Under the pieces are notes generated by a model, which had not been told where the DNA came from, did no database searches, and saw nothing but the letters and a program-made list of their open reading frames with translations. Both the position numbers and the translations under genes were made by a program. Shown here one piece after another: positions 22,345-31,765 of a stretch of DNA of 52,832 nucleotides (positions within the stretch are counted from its first letter, which is position 1; every line of letters begins with the position of its first letter). Source of the DNA: Candidatus Colivicinus equi (GTDB taxonomy: Bacteria > Bacillota_I > Bacilli_A > Erysipelotrichales > Erysipelotrichaceae); NCBI GenBank assembly GCA_018064825.1, contig JAGHUL010000007.1:1-52832 (forward strand). Reading direction: 5' to 3'.

Positions 22345-23496
22345 CTACTTCATTAATGACCAGTATAATTTTTCAATTTGTTTAATGCTTACATCTCTTG
22401 GATTTCCTGGACGGCATGCATCAGCGTATGCAGATTTAGCAAGTTCAGGAATATCTTCAGGTTTAACGATTCCTTTTAATGTTTGAGGAATACCTACAGA
22501 TTTAGATAATTTTCTTACTGCATCAATAGCAGCTTTTCTATATTCTGCAGGTTTCATCTTTTCTGTACCCTTTACACCAAGTGCAGCAGCGATATCTTTA
22601 TACTTAGTTCCTGTCTTAGGTGCATTGAATTCCATTACAGTTGGAAGTAAGATAGCACAAGCCATACCATGTGGAGTGTTATAGTAAGCAGATAATGTAT
22701 GAGCCATTGAGTGGTCAACACCAAGACCTACATTAGAGAATCCCATACCAGCAACATATTGACCTAGAGCCATACCTTCTTCACCAGCTAGTTTTCCATC
22801 ACAAGAAGCTTTTAATGATTTACCAATAATTTCGATAGCTTTGATATGGAACATATCAGATAGTTCCCAAGCACCCTTAGTGATGTATCCTTCAATCGCA
22901 TGAGTTAATGCATCCATACCAGTAGAAGCCTTTAATGCTTTAGGCATTGAAGACATCATATCTGAATCTACGAAAGCACAAACTGGAATATCATGTACAT
23001 CAACACAAACAAATTTTCTTCTTCTTTCAACATCTGTAATTACATAGTTGATTGTAACTTCAGCAGCAGTACCGGCAGTTGTAGGAACAGCTAAGATTGG
23101 AACACATGGTTTCTTAGTTGGTGCAACACCTTCAAGAGATCTTACATCTTTAAACTCTGGATTCTTAATGATGATACCAATTGCCTTAGCAGTATCCATA
23201 CTAGATCCACCACCAATAGCGATGATGCCATCTGCTTTAGCAGCCTTAAATGCCTTTACACCAGCTTTAACATTTTCAATTGTTGGATTTGCTTGAATAT
23301 CACTAAATACTTCATAAGCAATCTTGTTTTTGTCTAGTAATTTTGTAACCTTTGTTGAAACACCAAATTTGATTAAATCTGGAGTAACTGTAACAAGCAT
23401 TTTCTTAAAGCCACGAGCTTTTATTTCATTAGGGATTTCATTAATGGCTCCCTTACCATGATAAGAAGTTTCATTTAAAACAAAACGATTAGGCAT
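22345..23496 (-). CDS. Iron-containing alcohol dehydrogenase, FucO (lactaldehyde reductase)-like
   Basis: The 383-residue protein resembles E. coli FucO throughout: NRFVLNETSYHGKGAI, AIGGGSSMDTAKAIGIIIKNPEF, VPTTAGTAAEVTINYVITD, HAIEGYITKGAWELSD and GMGFSNVGLGVDHSMAH with the metal-binding His residues, then NTPHGMACAILLP. It reduces lactaldehyde or other short aldehydes with NADH, regenerating NAD in fermentation. An in-frame ATG at 23514 would put the AAGGGAGG ribosome binding site inside the gene, so I start at 23496. A Rex-like operator overlaps the promoter, consistent with NADH control. Confidence 0.88.
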   Translation of the reverse strand: MPNRFVLNETSYHGKGAINEIPNEIKARGFKKMLVTVTPDLIKFGVSTKVTKLLDKNKIAYEVFSDIQANPTIENVKAGVKAFKAAKADGIIAIGGGSSMDTAKAIGIIIKNPEFKDVRSLEGVAPTKKPCVPILAVPTTAGTAAEVTINYVITDVERRRKFVCVDVHDIPVCAFVDSDMMSSMPKALKASTGMDALTHAIEGYITKGAWELSDMFHIKAIEIIGKSLKASCDGKLAGEEGMALGQYVAGMGFSNVGLGVDHSMAHTLSAYYNTPHGMACAILLPTVMEFNAPKTGTKYKDIAAALGVKGTEKMKPAEYRKAAIDAVRKLSKSVGIPQTLKGIVKPEDIPELAKSAYADACRPGNPRDVSIKQIEKLYWSLMK

Positions 23497-23518
23497 AATT
23501 AAGCCTCCCTTCAAGGTT

Positions 23519-23548
23519 ATTATATATTATTTGTGAAATATTTAACAA
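23519..23548 (-). promoter_or_regulatory. Promoter of the FucO-like gene (TTGTTA-18-TATAAT)
   Basis: The minus strand has TTGTTA at 23548-23543, 18 bases, then TATAAT at 23524-23519, 23 bases upstream of the start codon. Confidence 0.75.
23531..23548. promoter_or_regulatory. Rex-like operator
   Basis: The plus strand TTGTGAAATATTTAACAA differs from the Rex consensus TTGTGAA-N4-TTCACAA at one position. It covers the minus-35 and part of the spacer of the alcohol dehydrogenase promoter, so Rex bound at low NADH/NAD would block transcription. Rex is not encoded in the window. Confidence 0.65.
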
Positions 23549-23708
23549 TATATTAATATCTATAATTTATTACCGGTGTCGAATCAAGAAATAGATTATT
23601 TGGTTCTTCTGAGGTTATCGCTAATCTTTGCATATTCACATAAATACCATATTTTGTGTATATAAAATAGCCAATTTTAAGGCAATAATTCTACCAGATG
23701 CTTATGAT
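23549..23708. other. Intergenic stretch without recognisable features
   Basis: No frame with a ribosome binding site, no clear hairpin terminator and no repeat were found between the Rex-like box and the end of the membrane protein gene at 23709. Confidence 0.4.
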
Positions 23709-24191
23709 TTAAAGTATTTTTTGATTTAGATGCTTCTCTATATGTTCTTTCCATTCACTATCTAATTTATCAAAGTATAGTATTTCATTCTGAACTAAAT
23801 CTAAATTGTTTATTTCATCTTGAGTTAACTTACGTGATGAAAAATAAACCTTTTCTACTGTCTTTATTGGTGTTATCGATTTTCCAATTCCTATTTCTTT
23901 AACATCCTTGTAGTTAATGAATAACTTAACTTTTCCAAATCTCTTTATACCAATACCCACATCATTCACAAATATCCTAGTTATTAAACTTCTGACCGCG
24001 ATATAGAAACTTGCCCAAATACTAAGTGAGAAACAGAAAACCATTAATGTGAGTAGATACTCCATTAGATTTTGAGAACCGACAAGATTAACTATTAAAC
24101 TCCAAAGGAAGAATAATGACAACAAAAACATACATATTACATGTATAAGTTGTAAATAAAAATCTTTTCCTTGCTTTGTATATCTTTCCAT
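23709..24191 (-). CDS. Hypothetical membrane protein, 160 aa
   Basis: Two adjacent hydrophobic segments (about residues 14-36 and 43-68) are followed by a soluble beta-rich half with VNDVGIGIKRFGKVKLFINYKDVKEIGIG, which resembles the membrane-proximal PH-like domains of bacterial DUF proteins. No enzyme motif is seen. It starts one base after the stop of the metallophosphoesterase gene, so the two form an operon. Function unknown. Confidence 0.62.
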   Translation of the reverse strand: MERYTKQGKDFYLQLIHVICMFLLSLFFLWSLIVNLVGSQNLMEYLLTLMVFCFSLSIWASFYIAVRSLITRIFVNDVGIGIKRFGKVKLFINYKDVKEIGIGKSITPIKTVEKVYFSSRKLTQDEINNLDLVQNEILYFDKLDSEWKEHIEKHLNQKIL

Positions 24192-24192
24192 A

Positions 24193-25317
24193 TTAATTAA
24201 TAATAATTTCTACCACTTCACTTTGAGATGGCCATTTAGAATGATAACCCCATTGTGATAAGCCACAACTAGTAACAGCTGTCATATGGTTAAATGTTTT
24301 TACTCCATACCTCATATCAAAAAATGGAGCCATAACCGCAATAAAAGGATATTGATAGCCATGTGTATGTCCACATAATACTAAATCTGTTTCTTCTTGA
24401 ATGTATTTAAATTTAATAGGTTTATGTTGCAAAACTATAGTGTATGCATCATCTATGTTATCTTTAGTTTTGATTTGTTCAACCGTTTGGTCTAATTTAT
24501 CACATAAGCCAATAATCGCAACATTCTTATTAATTAAAGATGATTCATTATGTAGATAAATAACACCTGCATCTAATAAATATTGTTTTGAATCATAACG
24601 ACATTGATCATCATGATTACCGTCTACGGCATAGATGCCACATTTAGTATTAGTTTTTAATAGGCTTTGTTTAAAATATTCTAAGTCCTTAATAGATGTT
24701 GAGCTATCTACAATATCACCACATATAAATAAATAATCCGCATCCATATCGTTTACAATCTCAACCATATCATCGATATTTTTATTGTTTGCACCAGCGC
24801 CTATATGTAGATCGGAAACCATAGCTATTTTTAGATAATCTACTTTATTAGATTCAATATGATATGTTTTTTTAATAATGTCATCCGCATTCTTAAATCC
24901 TGGAATTAAATATAGAACTGATAATACGGCAACAATACTCCAAAATACTGTTGGGGAAAGTAATTTATCTCTTAATGCTTTGTTTCTGTTATGACGCGTC
25001 GCATAGAAAATAAAATTTCTATATAAAGTTAAACAGAAAGAAAATATATTAAATGAAAAATAAACAGTTTCAACTTTAATAATTACTTCTTTAATAACAG
25101 GATCATTAATCTTATATAAGAACCATAACAAGATTATTACACTGCTTATTCCTATTAAATGAAATATAAAAAATAATAGTTTAAATAATCTATTTTTAAA
25201 CCATTCTTTAGGTGTATTAATAATTGTAAATACTGATAAAAAAGTTATTTCAGCAATCAATACATACCACACATGTCTATTATATTTGTTTATTTCGTAA
25301 TGTATCAATTGCTTCAC
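24193..25317 (-). CDS. Membrane-bound calcineurin-like metallophosphoesterase
   Basis: About four hydrophobic segments fill the first 145 residues. A calcineurin-like phosphoesterase domain follows, with the ordered metal motifs MVSDLHIGAG (DxH), FICGDIVD (GDxxD), VDGNHDD (GNHD), VLQHKP and LCGHTHGYQYP (GHxH). The arrangement matches YkuE/YaeI-like phosphoesterases that act on membrane lipids such as UDP-diacylglucosamine or glycerophospholipids, but the substrate is not determined. The start is GTG at 25317; it is divergent from the NlpC-like gene. Confidence 0.87.
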   Translation of the reverse strand: MKQLIHYEINKYNRHVWYVLIAEITFLSVFTIINTPKEWFKNRLFKLLFFIFHLIGISSVIILLWFLYKINDPVIKEVIIKVETVYFSFNIFSFCLTLYRNFIFYATRHNRNKALRDKLLSPTVFWSIVAVLSVLYLIPGFKNADDIIKKTYHIESNKVDYLKIAMVSDLHIGAGANNKNIDDMVEIVNDMDADYLFICGDIVDSSTSIKDLEYFKQSLLKTNTKCGIYAVDGNHDDQCRYDSKQYLLDAGVIYLHNESSLINKNVAIIGLCDKLDQTVEQIKTKDNIDDAYTIVLQHKPIKFKYIQEETDLVLCGHTHGYQYPFIAVMAPFFDMRYGVKTFNHMTAVTSCGLSQWGYHSKWPSQSEVVEIIIN

Positions 25318-25366
25318 TTGAGATTAGTAATAATACACAAAGTTGTGTATAATTTTATAGACATTT

Positions 25367-25936
25367 ATGAAAGAAATATATATAGTATTAACGCGCTCAA
25401 AAACTTTATTGTCAAACACTATATATTTATTATCGTCATTCGATTATACACATGCATCAATATCTTTTGATTCTAATATTGATGAAATGTATTCGATTGG
25501 TAGAAAATATACTTTTTCACCTTATCCTGCATATATGAAAAAAGAATATTTAGATAAAGGATTCTTCCATTACCACAAATCAGCTAATATAGGCTTATAT
25601 TCTGTTCAAGTATCTGATTCTTCACTCATTAAAATGAAAAATTATGTTGAAGAATTATTCAAGAATAATACAAAACTAAAATTTTCTTTATTAGGTATTT
25701 TTTATTGTAGGCTTGGAATAGCAGTTAAAAGAAAGAATAAGATGTTCTGTTCTGAATTTGTATGTAGTGTATTAAAACAAGCTGACGAAGAATTAATAGA
25801 TAAGTCTCCTGAAATGTGTTCACCTATGGATTTATTAAACACAAAGGGAATTAAACAATTATATACTGGAAAAATATCTGATTTAGTAGAAATCAAAAAA
25901 CACCATCAATTAATAGATATATATAATACTAAATAA
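25367..25936 (+). CDS. NlpC/P60-like (permuted papain-fold) protein, 189 aa
   Basis: The sequence DYTHASISFDSN carries the histidine and MFCSEFVCSVLKQADEEL carries the probable nucleophilic cysteine, in the H-then-C order of permuted NlpC/P60 (YiiX/LRAT-like) proteins. Family members hydrolyse amide or thioester bonds, often in lipids or peptidoglycan. No signal peptide is visible, so it is probably cytoplasmic or membrane-associated. TATAAT lies 13 bases before the ATG and no ribosome binding site is apparent, implying a very short 5' leader. It converges on the ABC-GNAT gene. Confidence 0.72.
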   Translation: MKEIYIVLTRSKTLLSNTIYLLSSFDYTHASISFDSNIDEMYSIGRKYTFSPYPAYMKKEYLDKGFFHYHKSANIGLYSVQVSDSSLIKMKNYVEELFKNNTKLKFSLLGIFYCRLGIAVKRKNKMFCSEFVCSVLKQADEELIDKSPEMCSPMDLLNTKGIKQLYTGKISDLVEIKKHHQLIDIYNTK

Positions 25937-25957
25937 TCAAGCCTATAGCTGCGATGT

Positions 25958-28285
25958 TTAAATGCTTCTAGCCATTGTAGTTGTGTTATCGGTTTGTTTT
26001 TGAATTTCAAATCCTTGATCGCTCCAGAATTTCAAAGCATCTTTAGATTCGCTATTACATTCCAAAGATAGTTTGGTTATTCCTTGAGCTTTTAAGGCAG
26101 CACGGATATCTGCAAATAATTGTGAGCCAATGCCTTGACGATGTAGGGTCTCATCAACCATGAACCAGCCAATGAATGCATCATTAGTATTTGGATAAGA
26201 AGTAATTAAATCTAATATTGCAATTAAATTATCTTTATCATAGAAACCTACGAAATATTTTTGTGAATCGTTAGTACCTTCTGGTAATTCACTAATTACT
26301 TCAGTTAAACGTTTCTTAGAAGGTTTTTCTTTAAGCGTACGATAATATTTATTATTACTACGACATAAGTTATAAACATCTGAGATATCACCTTCATCTA
26401 TCTTCTTTGTCTTAAATTCAGAAGATAGAGCTTCAATGTTTATCATATCGCTTTGTTTATTTTCGTAATCAATAGCTGTTCTAAATTGCGTTTCATATAA
26501 CTCATGATATGTGCCCTTTTTAGCTAATAAGTCTTCATGAGTTCCTTGTTCGATAATGACACCATCTTTTACAACAAGTATTTGGTCAGCCTTTAAGATT
26601 GTTGATAAACGATGGGCAATTACTAAAGAAGTACGATTCTTCATCATCACTTCTAAAGCGTCTTGAATAGAACTTTCAGATATTGAATCTAGAGCTGAAG
26701 TTGCTTCATCTAGGATTAAGATTTCTGGATCTTTTAAAATAACTCTAGCGATAGAGATACGTTGTTTCTCACCGCCTGATAATTTAAGTCCTCTATTTCC
26801 AACATAGGTGTTGTATCCATCAGGTAGAGACATAATTAAATCATCAATATTTGCGATTTGACATGCTTGTCTAATATCTAATAATGTCGCATCGTCTTTC
26901 GCATATTTTAAATTATCCAGAATTGTTCCATTAAACATGTATGTTTCTTGCGAAACAATACCAACGTGCTGACGTAAATATTCTAGATCATAATCTTTTA
27001 CATCAATATCACCAATGCTTACACTTCCCTTATCAACGTCATATAGTCTTGGAATAAAATTAACGACTGTCGATTTACCTGAACCACTTGGCCCAACAAT
27101 CGCATACATCTTACCACCAGGAACGGTAAAGTTGACATCGGTTAATATTGGTTTTTCTTTATCATAGCTAAATGCGACATGGTCATATTTGATATCTTTA
27201 TTCTTAAGATCTTCTTTCTTTCCATTTGCTGGAGAAACAATATCATTCTTACGATCAAAGTAATCGAAGATACGATTAAACAATGCTAAAGATCTTGTGA
27301 AATCAACACCAATATTTAATAGTGATTCAATAGGTCTATATAGTCTATTAATTAAGGCTACTGTTGCAGTAATTGTACCAACACTTAAACTGGTGTCCCA
27401 GTTCTTGATTATCAATAAGCCACCCGCAAAATATATTAGTAAAGGTCCAATTTGGCTAAACATACCCATGATGACTCTAAACCAACTATTGCTTCTTTGT
27501 TCGACTAGAGATAATTTAGATACTTCTTCATTTACTTTGACAAACTTGTCATATTCTTTTTCTTCCCTTGCGAATAACTTAACTAATAATGATCCACTCG
27601 CTGATAATGTCTCCGTAATAAGCTGATTCATTTCATCTTTTTTAGCTTGTGACTTAGATAATAATTCGTATCTTGTCTTACCTGCAGACTTAGTAGGAAT
27701 AATTAGTAAAGGTATAACAACAATTCCTACTAGAGCTAATTTAGGACTCATTGTGAATAAAGCAACTAATGTTGTAACAACTGTTGCAATATTAGAAACA
27801 ATTGATGATAAAGTACCAGATATTATTGAACTTACACCAGATATATCTGTATCCATTCTAGTGATGATGTCACCTTGTTTCTCACTCGTAAAGAATGATT
27901 GGGGCATATATAATAAATGCTTATACATTTCATTCTTCATATCAAAAATGATACGTTGAGAAATCCAGGCATTGATATAGTTTTCTATTACACCTATTAT
28001 TTGACTGACAGCTAATGAAACAAACGCCGCAATAAGTAACTGTATAAGTAAAGTTAAGTTCTTATCAACTAATGCTTCATCTACAATCTTTCCTGTAATG
28101 ATAGAAGGAAGTAAGCCAACAACAGCTGATAATAAAATGATTACGAATACTAAAACAAACTGTAAAGCATAAGGTTTCAAATAAGAAAGAATCCTAAGCA
28201 ATAATTCTTTTGTAACCTTAGGCATGTTTTGTTTTTCTTCATCTGTTAGAAAGCCTCTAGGGCCCATTGAACGCATTCCTGGCAT
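25958..28285 (-). CDS. ABC exporter fused to a C-terminal GNAT acetyltransferase
   Basis: The first roughly 610 residues are a half-size exporter: six membrane helices, then an ATPase with Walker A GPSGSGKST, signature LSGGEKQRISIARV, Walker B EILILDEATSALD and the switch His of VIAHRLST. After a short linker, residues from Met614 (base 26446) form a complete GNAT domain: KIDEGDISDVYNLCRSNNKYYR, YFVGFYDKDNLIAILDLI and the acetyl-CoA loop LHRQGIGSQLF. No stop or ribosome binding site separates the parts. I start at 28285 (MPGMRSMGPRGF, typical for this exporter group); the longer frame from 28354 overlaps the divergent gene. It lacks a C39 peptidase domain. Substrate unknown, multidrug-type likely. 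Confidence 0.87.
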   Translation of the reverse strand: MPGMRSMGPRGFLTDEEKQNMPKVTKELLLRILSYLKPYALQFVLVFVIILLSAVVGLLPSIITGKIVDEALVDKNLTLLIQLLIAAFVSLAVSQIIGVIENYINAWISQRIIFDMKNEMYKHLLYMPQSFFTSEKQGDIITRMDTDISGVSSIISGTLSSIVSNIATVVTTLVALFTMSPKLALVGIVVIPLLIIPTKSAGKTRYELLSKSQAKKDEMNQLITETLSASGSLLVKLFAREEKEYDKFVKVNEEVSKLSLVEQRSNSWFRVIMGMFSQIGPLLIYFAGGLLIIKNWDTSLSVGTITATVALINRLYRPIESLLNIGVDFTRSLALFNRIFDYFDRKNDIVSPANGKKEDLKNKDIKYDHVAFSYDKEKPILTDVNFTVPGGKMYAIVGPSGSGKSTVVNFIPRLYDVDKGSVSIGDIDVKDYDLEYLRQHVGIVSQETYMFNGTILDNLKYAKDDATLLDIRQACQIANIDDLIMSLPDGYNTYVGNRGLKLSGGEKQRISIARVILKDPEILILDEATSALDSISESSIQDALEVMMKNRTSLVIAHRLSTILKADQILVVKDGVIIEQGTHEDLLAKKGTYHELYETQFRTAIDYENKQSDMINIEALSSEFKTKKIDEGDISDVYNLCRSNNKYYRTLKEKPSKKRLTEVISELPEGTNDSQKYFVGFYDKDNLIAILDLITSYPNTNDAFIGWFMVDETLHRQGIGSQLFADIRAALKAQGITKLSLECNSESKDALKFWSDQGFEIQKQTDNTTTMARSI

Positions 28286-28341
28286 ATAACTACTATATAC
28301 CACTATTTTAACGTAAAATATTAATAGAAAAGGTAATAGAT

Positions 28342-30198
28342 ATGATAATAACACAAGAAAGCAAAATTAAAGATGTATTAAACTCTCCTGCAGGACACGA
28401 CATCATCGCAAGAGTACTTTACTCTGTCGGTTTAGACGAAAACTTATTAAAGGGTTTTATTGGTAATTTAAAACTTAAACATCTAAGTAAATTGTCTTTT
28501 GGCAAGCTTGATGATAATTTTATTGATTCATTATTAAATATATTGAATTCACAAGCTAATGTAGAAGACGATGATTGTGAAATTAAAAAAGTTTGGTGGA
28601 AACAAGCAACCTTCTACGAAATATATCCACGCTCATTTAAAGATAGTAACAATGATGGAATTGGTGATATCAGAGGTATCATATCTAAATTAGATTATCT
28701 TAAAGATCTTGGCGTTGATGCTTTATGGATATGTCCATTCTATGATTCACCTAATGCGGATAATGGTTATGATGTCAGAGACTATCGCAAAATCATGAAA
28801 GAGTTTGGCACATTGCAAGATGTTGAAGAATTAATAGCTGAGGCACATTCACGTGAGATTAAGATAATCGTTGACTTAGTAATGAACCATACATCTGATG
28901 AACATGAATGGTATCAAAAAGCATTACAAGGTGACCCAAAATATAGCAATTATTACATCTTTAAAGATAAACCAAATAACTGGACATCTTGTTTTTCTGG
29001 ACCAGCTTGGAAATATGTTAAAGAAAAAGATAAATATGCTTTACATCTATTTGCGGAAAAACAAATTGATCTTAACTGGGAAAATCCTGATGTAAGACAA
29101 GAGATGTATGATGTTGCGAACTTTTGGTTAGAAAAAGGTGCTGATGGATTTAGACTTGATGTCGTATCTTTCATATCTAAAGATAATTATGAAGATGGTA
29201 ATGAAAAATTAGGTAAGTTAATTGGTTTTACGGGAATCGAGCATTATTTCCACGGACCAAAATTAGATGAATACTTACGTGAATTAAATGATAAGACTTT
29301 GAATAAACATCACGCCTATACCGTTGGTGAATGTCCTGGTAATGGCTTAAAGATGTCTAGGTTAATAACAGGTGATGATCGTAATGAATTATCGCAGTTA
29401 TTCTCATTTGATCATATTGATAACCCTGGTAAAGTTAGATTCTTAGATGACAACTTTGATTTAAGAAAAATGATACCAGAATTAGTGAGATGGCAAACAC
29501 AATATTCAAATCACTGTTGGCCAACAATCTTCTTCGACAACCACGACAATCCAAGAATGATATCAAAGATTTCTAAAGGAGAAAAATATCGTGAGGTTGT
29601 AGGAAAACTATTAGCGCTATTACAATTCAGTCTTAAAGGAACTCCTTATATGTATCAAGGATGTGAAATTGGTATGGATAATACTGAATTTTTAGACATG
29701 TCAGAAATAAGAGACATCGAATCATTACAATATTATGAACAAGCCTTGAAACAAGGAAAAACAAAGCAAGAAGCTTTCAAGATAATCATGACCGGTACAA
29801 GAGATCATGCCCGCACTCCGGTTGCTTGGGATGATAGTGAGTATGGCGGCTTTTCTAGTGTCGAACCTTGGATTAAAGCAAATCCAAGTTATAAACATAT
29901 CAATGTAAAAGCCCAAGAAAAAGATGAACACTCAATATTAAATTTCACTAAGAATATTAATAAATATCGTAAAGCTCATCAAAGTTTAATCTACGGAACT
30001 TTTAAACAAGTTAAGACCAGTAAAGACTATTTTGTTTATACAAGAAAATTAGATGAAGAATATCTAATAGTCATGAACTTAACTGATAAAAATAAAAAAT
30101 ATCCAGTCAATACAAAAGGAACATTACTATTTAACAATTATCCTGAAATAAAAAATGAACTCCGTCCTTACGAAGCTCATCTATACAAAATAAATTAA
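28342..30198 (+). CDS. GH13 alpha-glucosidase/oligo-1,6-glucosidase with N-terminal helical domain
   Basis: Residues from about 85 form a GH13 enzyme: WWKQATFYEIYPRSFKDSNNDGIGDIRGI, VDLVMNHTSDEH, DGFRLDVVSFI (nucleophile Asp), HAYTVGECPGNG (acid/base Glu) and FFDNHDNPRM (third Asp), as in oligo-1,6-glucosidases and trehalose-6-phosphate hydrolases. It acts in the cytoplasm on short alpha-glucosides; no signal peptide is present. The first 80 residues (IKDVLNSPAGHDIIARVLYSVGLDENLL) are an extra helical module of the type appended to glycosidases in gut Firmicutes. AAAAGG precedes the ATG. It overlaps the convergent cysteine synthase gene by four bases. Confidence 0.9.
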   Translation: MIITQESKIKDVLNSPAGHDIIARVLYSVGLDENLLKGFIGNLKLKHLSKLSFGKLDDNFIDSLLNILNSQANVEDDDCEIKKVWWKQATFYEIYPRSFKDSNNDGIGDIRGIISKLDYLKDLGVDALWICPFYDSPNADNGYDVRDYRKIMKEFGTLQDVEELIAEAHSREIKIIVDLVMNHTSDEHEWYQKALQGDPKYSNYYIFKDKPNNWTSCFSGPAWKYVKEKDKYALHLFAEKQIDLNWENPDVRQEMYDVANFWLEKGADGFRLDVVSFISKDNYEDGNEKLGKLIGFTGIEHYFHGPKLDEYLRELNDKTLNKHHAYTVGECPGNGLKMSRLITGDDRNELSQLFSFDHIDNPGKVRFLDDNFDLRKMIPELVRWQTQYSNHCWPTIFFDNHDNPRMISKISKGEKYREVVGKLLALLQFSLKGTPYMYQGCEIGMDNTEFLDMSEIRDIESLQYYEQALKQGKTKQEAFKIIMTGTRDHARTPVAWDDSEYGGFSSVEPWIKANPSYKHINVKAQEKDEHSILNFTKNINKYRKAHQSLIYGTFKQVKTSKDYFVYTRKLDEEYLIVMNLTDKNKKYPVNTKGTLLFNNYPEIKNELRPYEAHLYKIN

Positions 30199-31115
30199 TC
30201 AAATAATGGCGTTGAATAATATCTTTCGCCTGTGTCTGGTAAGACAGTTACCACGACTTTTCCTTTGCCTAATTTCTTTGCGAGTTTTAAGGCAACAGAA
30301 ACATTAGTACCACTAGAGATACCGGCAATGATACCTTCTTTTAATGCGAGTTCTTTTGCGACCTTAATCGCTTCTTCATCACTTACTAAAACAATCTCAT
30401 CAATAAGACTTTGATCAAGAATTGGTGGGATAACACCATCACCAATACCCATCTGTAAATGCGAACTTATTTTCTTGCCTGATAATATGGCAGCTTTTTC
30501 TGGTTCTATCGCTACAACATATGTATTAGGATTATTTTCTTTTAAGACTGATGCAATACCCGTAATTGTACCGCCTGTGCCAAAGCCTGAACAAAAGCCA
30601 TCTACTTTACCTAAATCATGAATGATCTCTACACCAACTTGTTTTTGGGCTATTACATTAGCAGGATTAGAAAATTGGCTTGGGACAAAAACGTTTTCAT
30701 CTTCTCTTTGTGTATTTTCTACAATTTGATAACACTTCTTGATACATGCCCCAATATCATTCTCATCGTGTACTAATCTTATCTTTGCGCCATATTGTTT
30801 AATAAGACGCATTCTCTCCTCAGAAACTGAATCAGGCATGACAATTATTACTTTATATCCTTTAACAGCACCAACCATCGCTAAAGCGATACCTTGATTG
30901 CCGCTAGTAGTTTCTACTATACACATGCCCTTTTTTAACTTGCCTGTTCTTTCGGCATCTTCAATCATTCCTAAAGCAGCACGAGTTTTTATTGATCCAC
31001 CAATATTCACGCCTTCATATTTAACATAAACATCAGCCATATCATCGCTGACCATTTTATTCAATTTAATTAACGGCGTACTACCATTAGCTTTTAATAT
31101 ATCTTCATAAACCAT
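30195..31115 (-). CDS. Cysteine synthase family PLP enzyme
   Basis: The 306-residue protein has the beta-family PLP signatures: GSTPLIKLNK at the start, the lysine site NIGGSIKTRAALGMIEDAE, TTSGNQGIALA (asparagine loop) and FGTGGTITGIASVLKE (phosphate loop). Compared with classical CysK, KDR is KTR and SGNTG is SGNQG, so substrate use may differ (O-acetylserine or a relative). A GTG at 31133 is in frame, but the ATG at 31115 gives the usual N-terminus VYEDILKANGSTPL and lies 4 bases after the MBL gene stop, so it is translationally coupled. Confidence 0.87.
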   Translation of the reverse strand: MVYEDILKANGSTPLIKLNKMVSDDMADVYVKYEGVNIGGSIKTRAALGMIEDAERTGKLKKGMCIVETTSGNQGIALAMVGAVKGYKVIIVMPDSVSEERMRLIKQYGAKIRLVHDENDIGACIKKCYQIVENTQREDENVFVPSQFSNPANVIAQKQVGVEIIHDLGKVDGFCSGFGTGGTITGIASVLKENNPNTYVVAIEPEKAAILSGKKISSHLQMGIGDGVIPPILDQSLIDEIVLVSDEEAIKVAKELALKEGIIAGISSGTNVSVALKLAKKLGKGKVVVTVLPDTGERYYSTPLFD

Positions 31116-31119
31116 ACTT

Positions 31120-31698
31120 CTATATTTTAGCACTTATGTAAGGATTGCTTTTTTCTCTTCTAGAATAGATTGATTCTAAATAATCAATTACTTCATCTTT
31201 AGTTTTGTATTCTTCCATATTATGAGAAGAAACAAAATACTTTGCCTTTAACTTCTTAAATGTATCTATCTCTTGTTTCAATAATTGCGCATTATATACA
31301 TATTCGCCGTTCTTATTAGTTGGAGCTAGTGCATCACCAATAAAAGCATATTCATCATATTCTAATCCAATTGAACCTTTGGCGTGACAACTAGGAATTT
31401 TGAATAGATGAAGATTATCTAAATAGATATCTGCTGATACAATCTGACCAGTTTTTGTATATCTATAAGTATTATCACCAACATATAATTTAGAATAATT
31501 AAGCTTATTCAAATTAGCTATATGATCTAAATGAAAATGAGAAATGATGATAATCTTTTCTTTATTTATCTCGTTTAGTTTTGTAACAATTTCTTCTTTA
31601 TTTCCTGCTTCAAAAACATATAGATAATTATCTGTATCTATTAAAGCAACATCGCATGAAAGTGGATTTTCACCACCTTTAAGTACTTCATACTTCAT
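31120..31698 (-). CDS. Metallo-beta-lactamase fold hydrolase, 192 aa
   Basis: The motif ISHFHLDHIANL is the HxHxDH metal site, with later CHAKGSIGL (third His) and AFIGDAL (Asp ligand) and SSHN. The short length points to a glyoxalase-II-like or uncharacterised hydrolase. The ATG at 31698 is preceded by TATGAT and six bases, with no ribosome binding site, a leaderless arrangement. Its stop lies 4 bases before the cysteine synthase start, suggesting a thiol-related job; this is inference. Confidence 0.82.
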   Translation of the reverse strand: MKYEVLKGGENPLSCDVALIDTDNYLYVFEAGNKEEIVTKLNEINKEKIIIISHFHLDHIANLNKLNYSKLYVGDNTYRYTKTGQIVSADIYLDNLHLFKIPSCHAKGSIGLEYDEYAFIGDALAPTNKNGEYVYNAQLLKQEIDTFKKLKAKYFVSSHNMEEYKTKDEVIDYLESIYSRREKSNPYISAKI

Positions 31699-31765
31699 AA
31701 GTTCATCATAACAAAAATACTTTCACATACAAGGAGAAATATCACGCTTATATAAGATATAAGTA

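Noticed and set aside
25958-28285. Exporter for the double-glycine peptides
   Set aside because: It has no N-terminal C39 peptidase domain and is fused instead to a GNAT domain.
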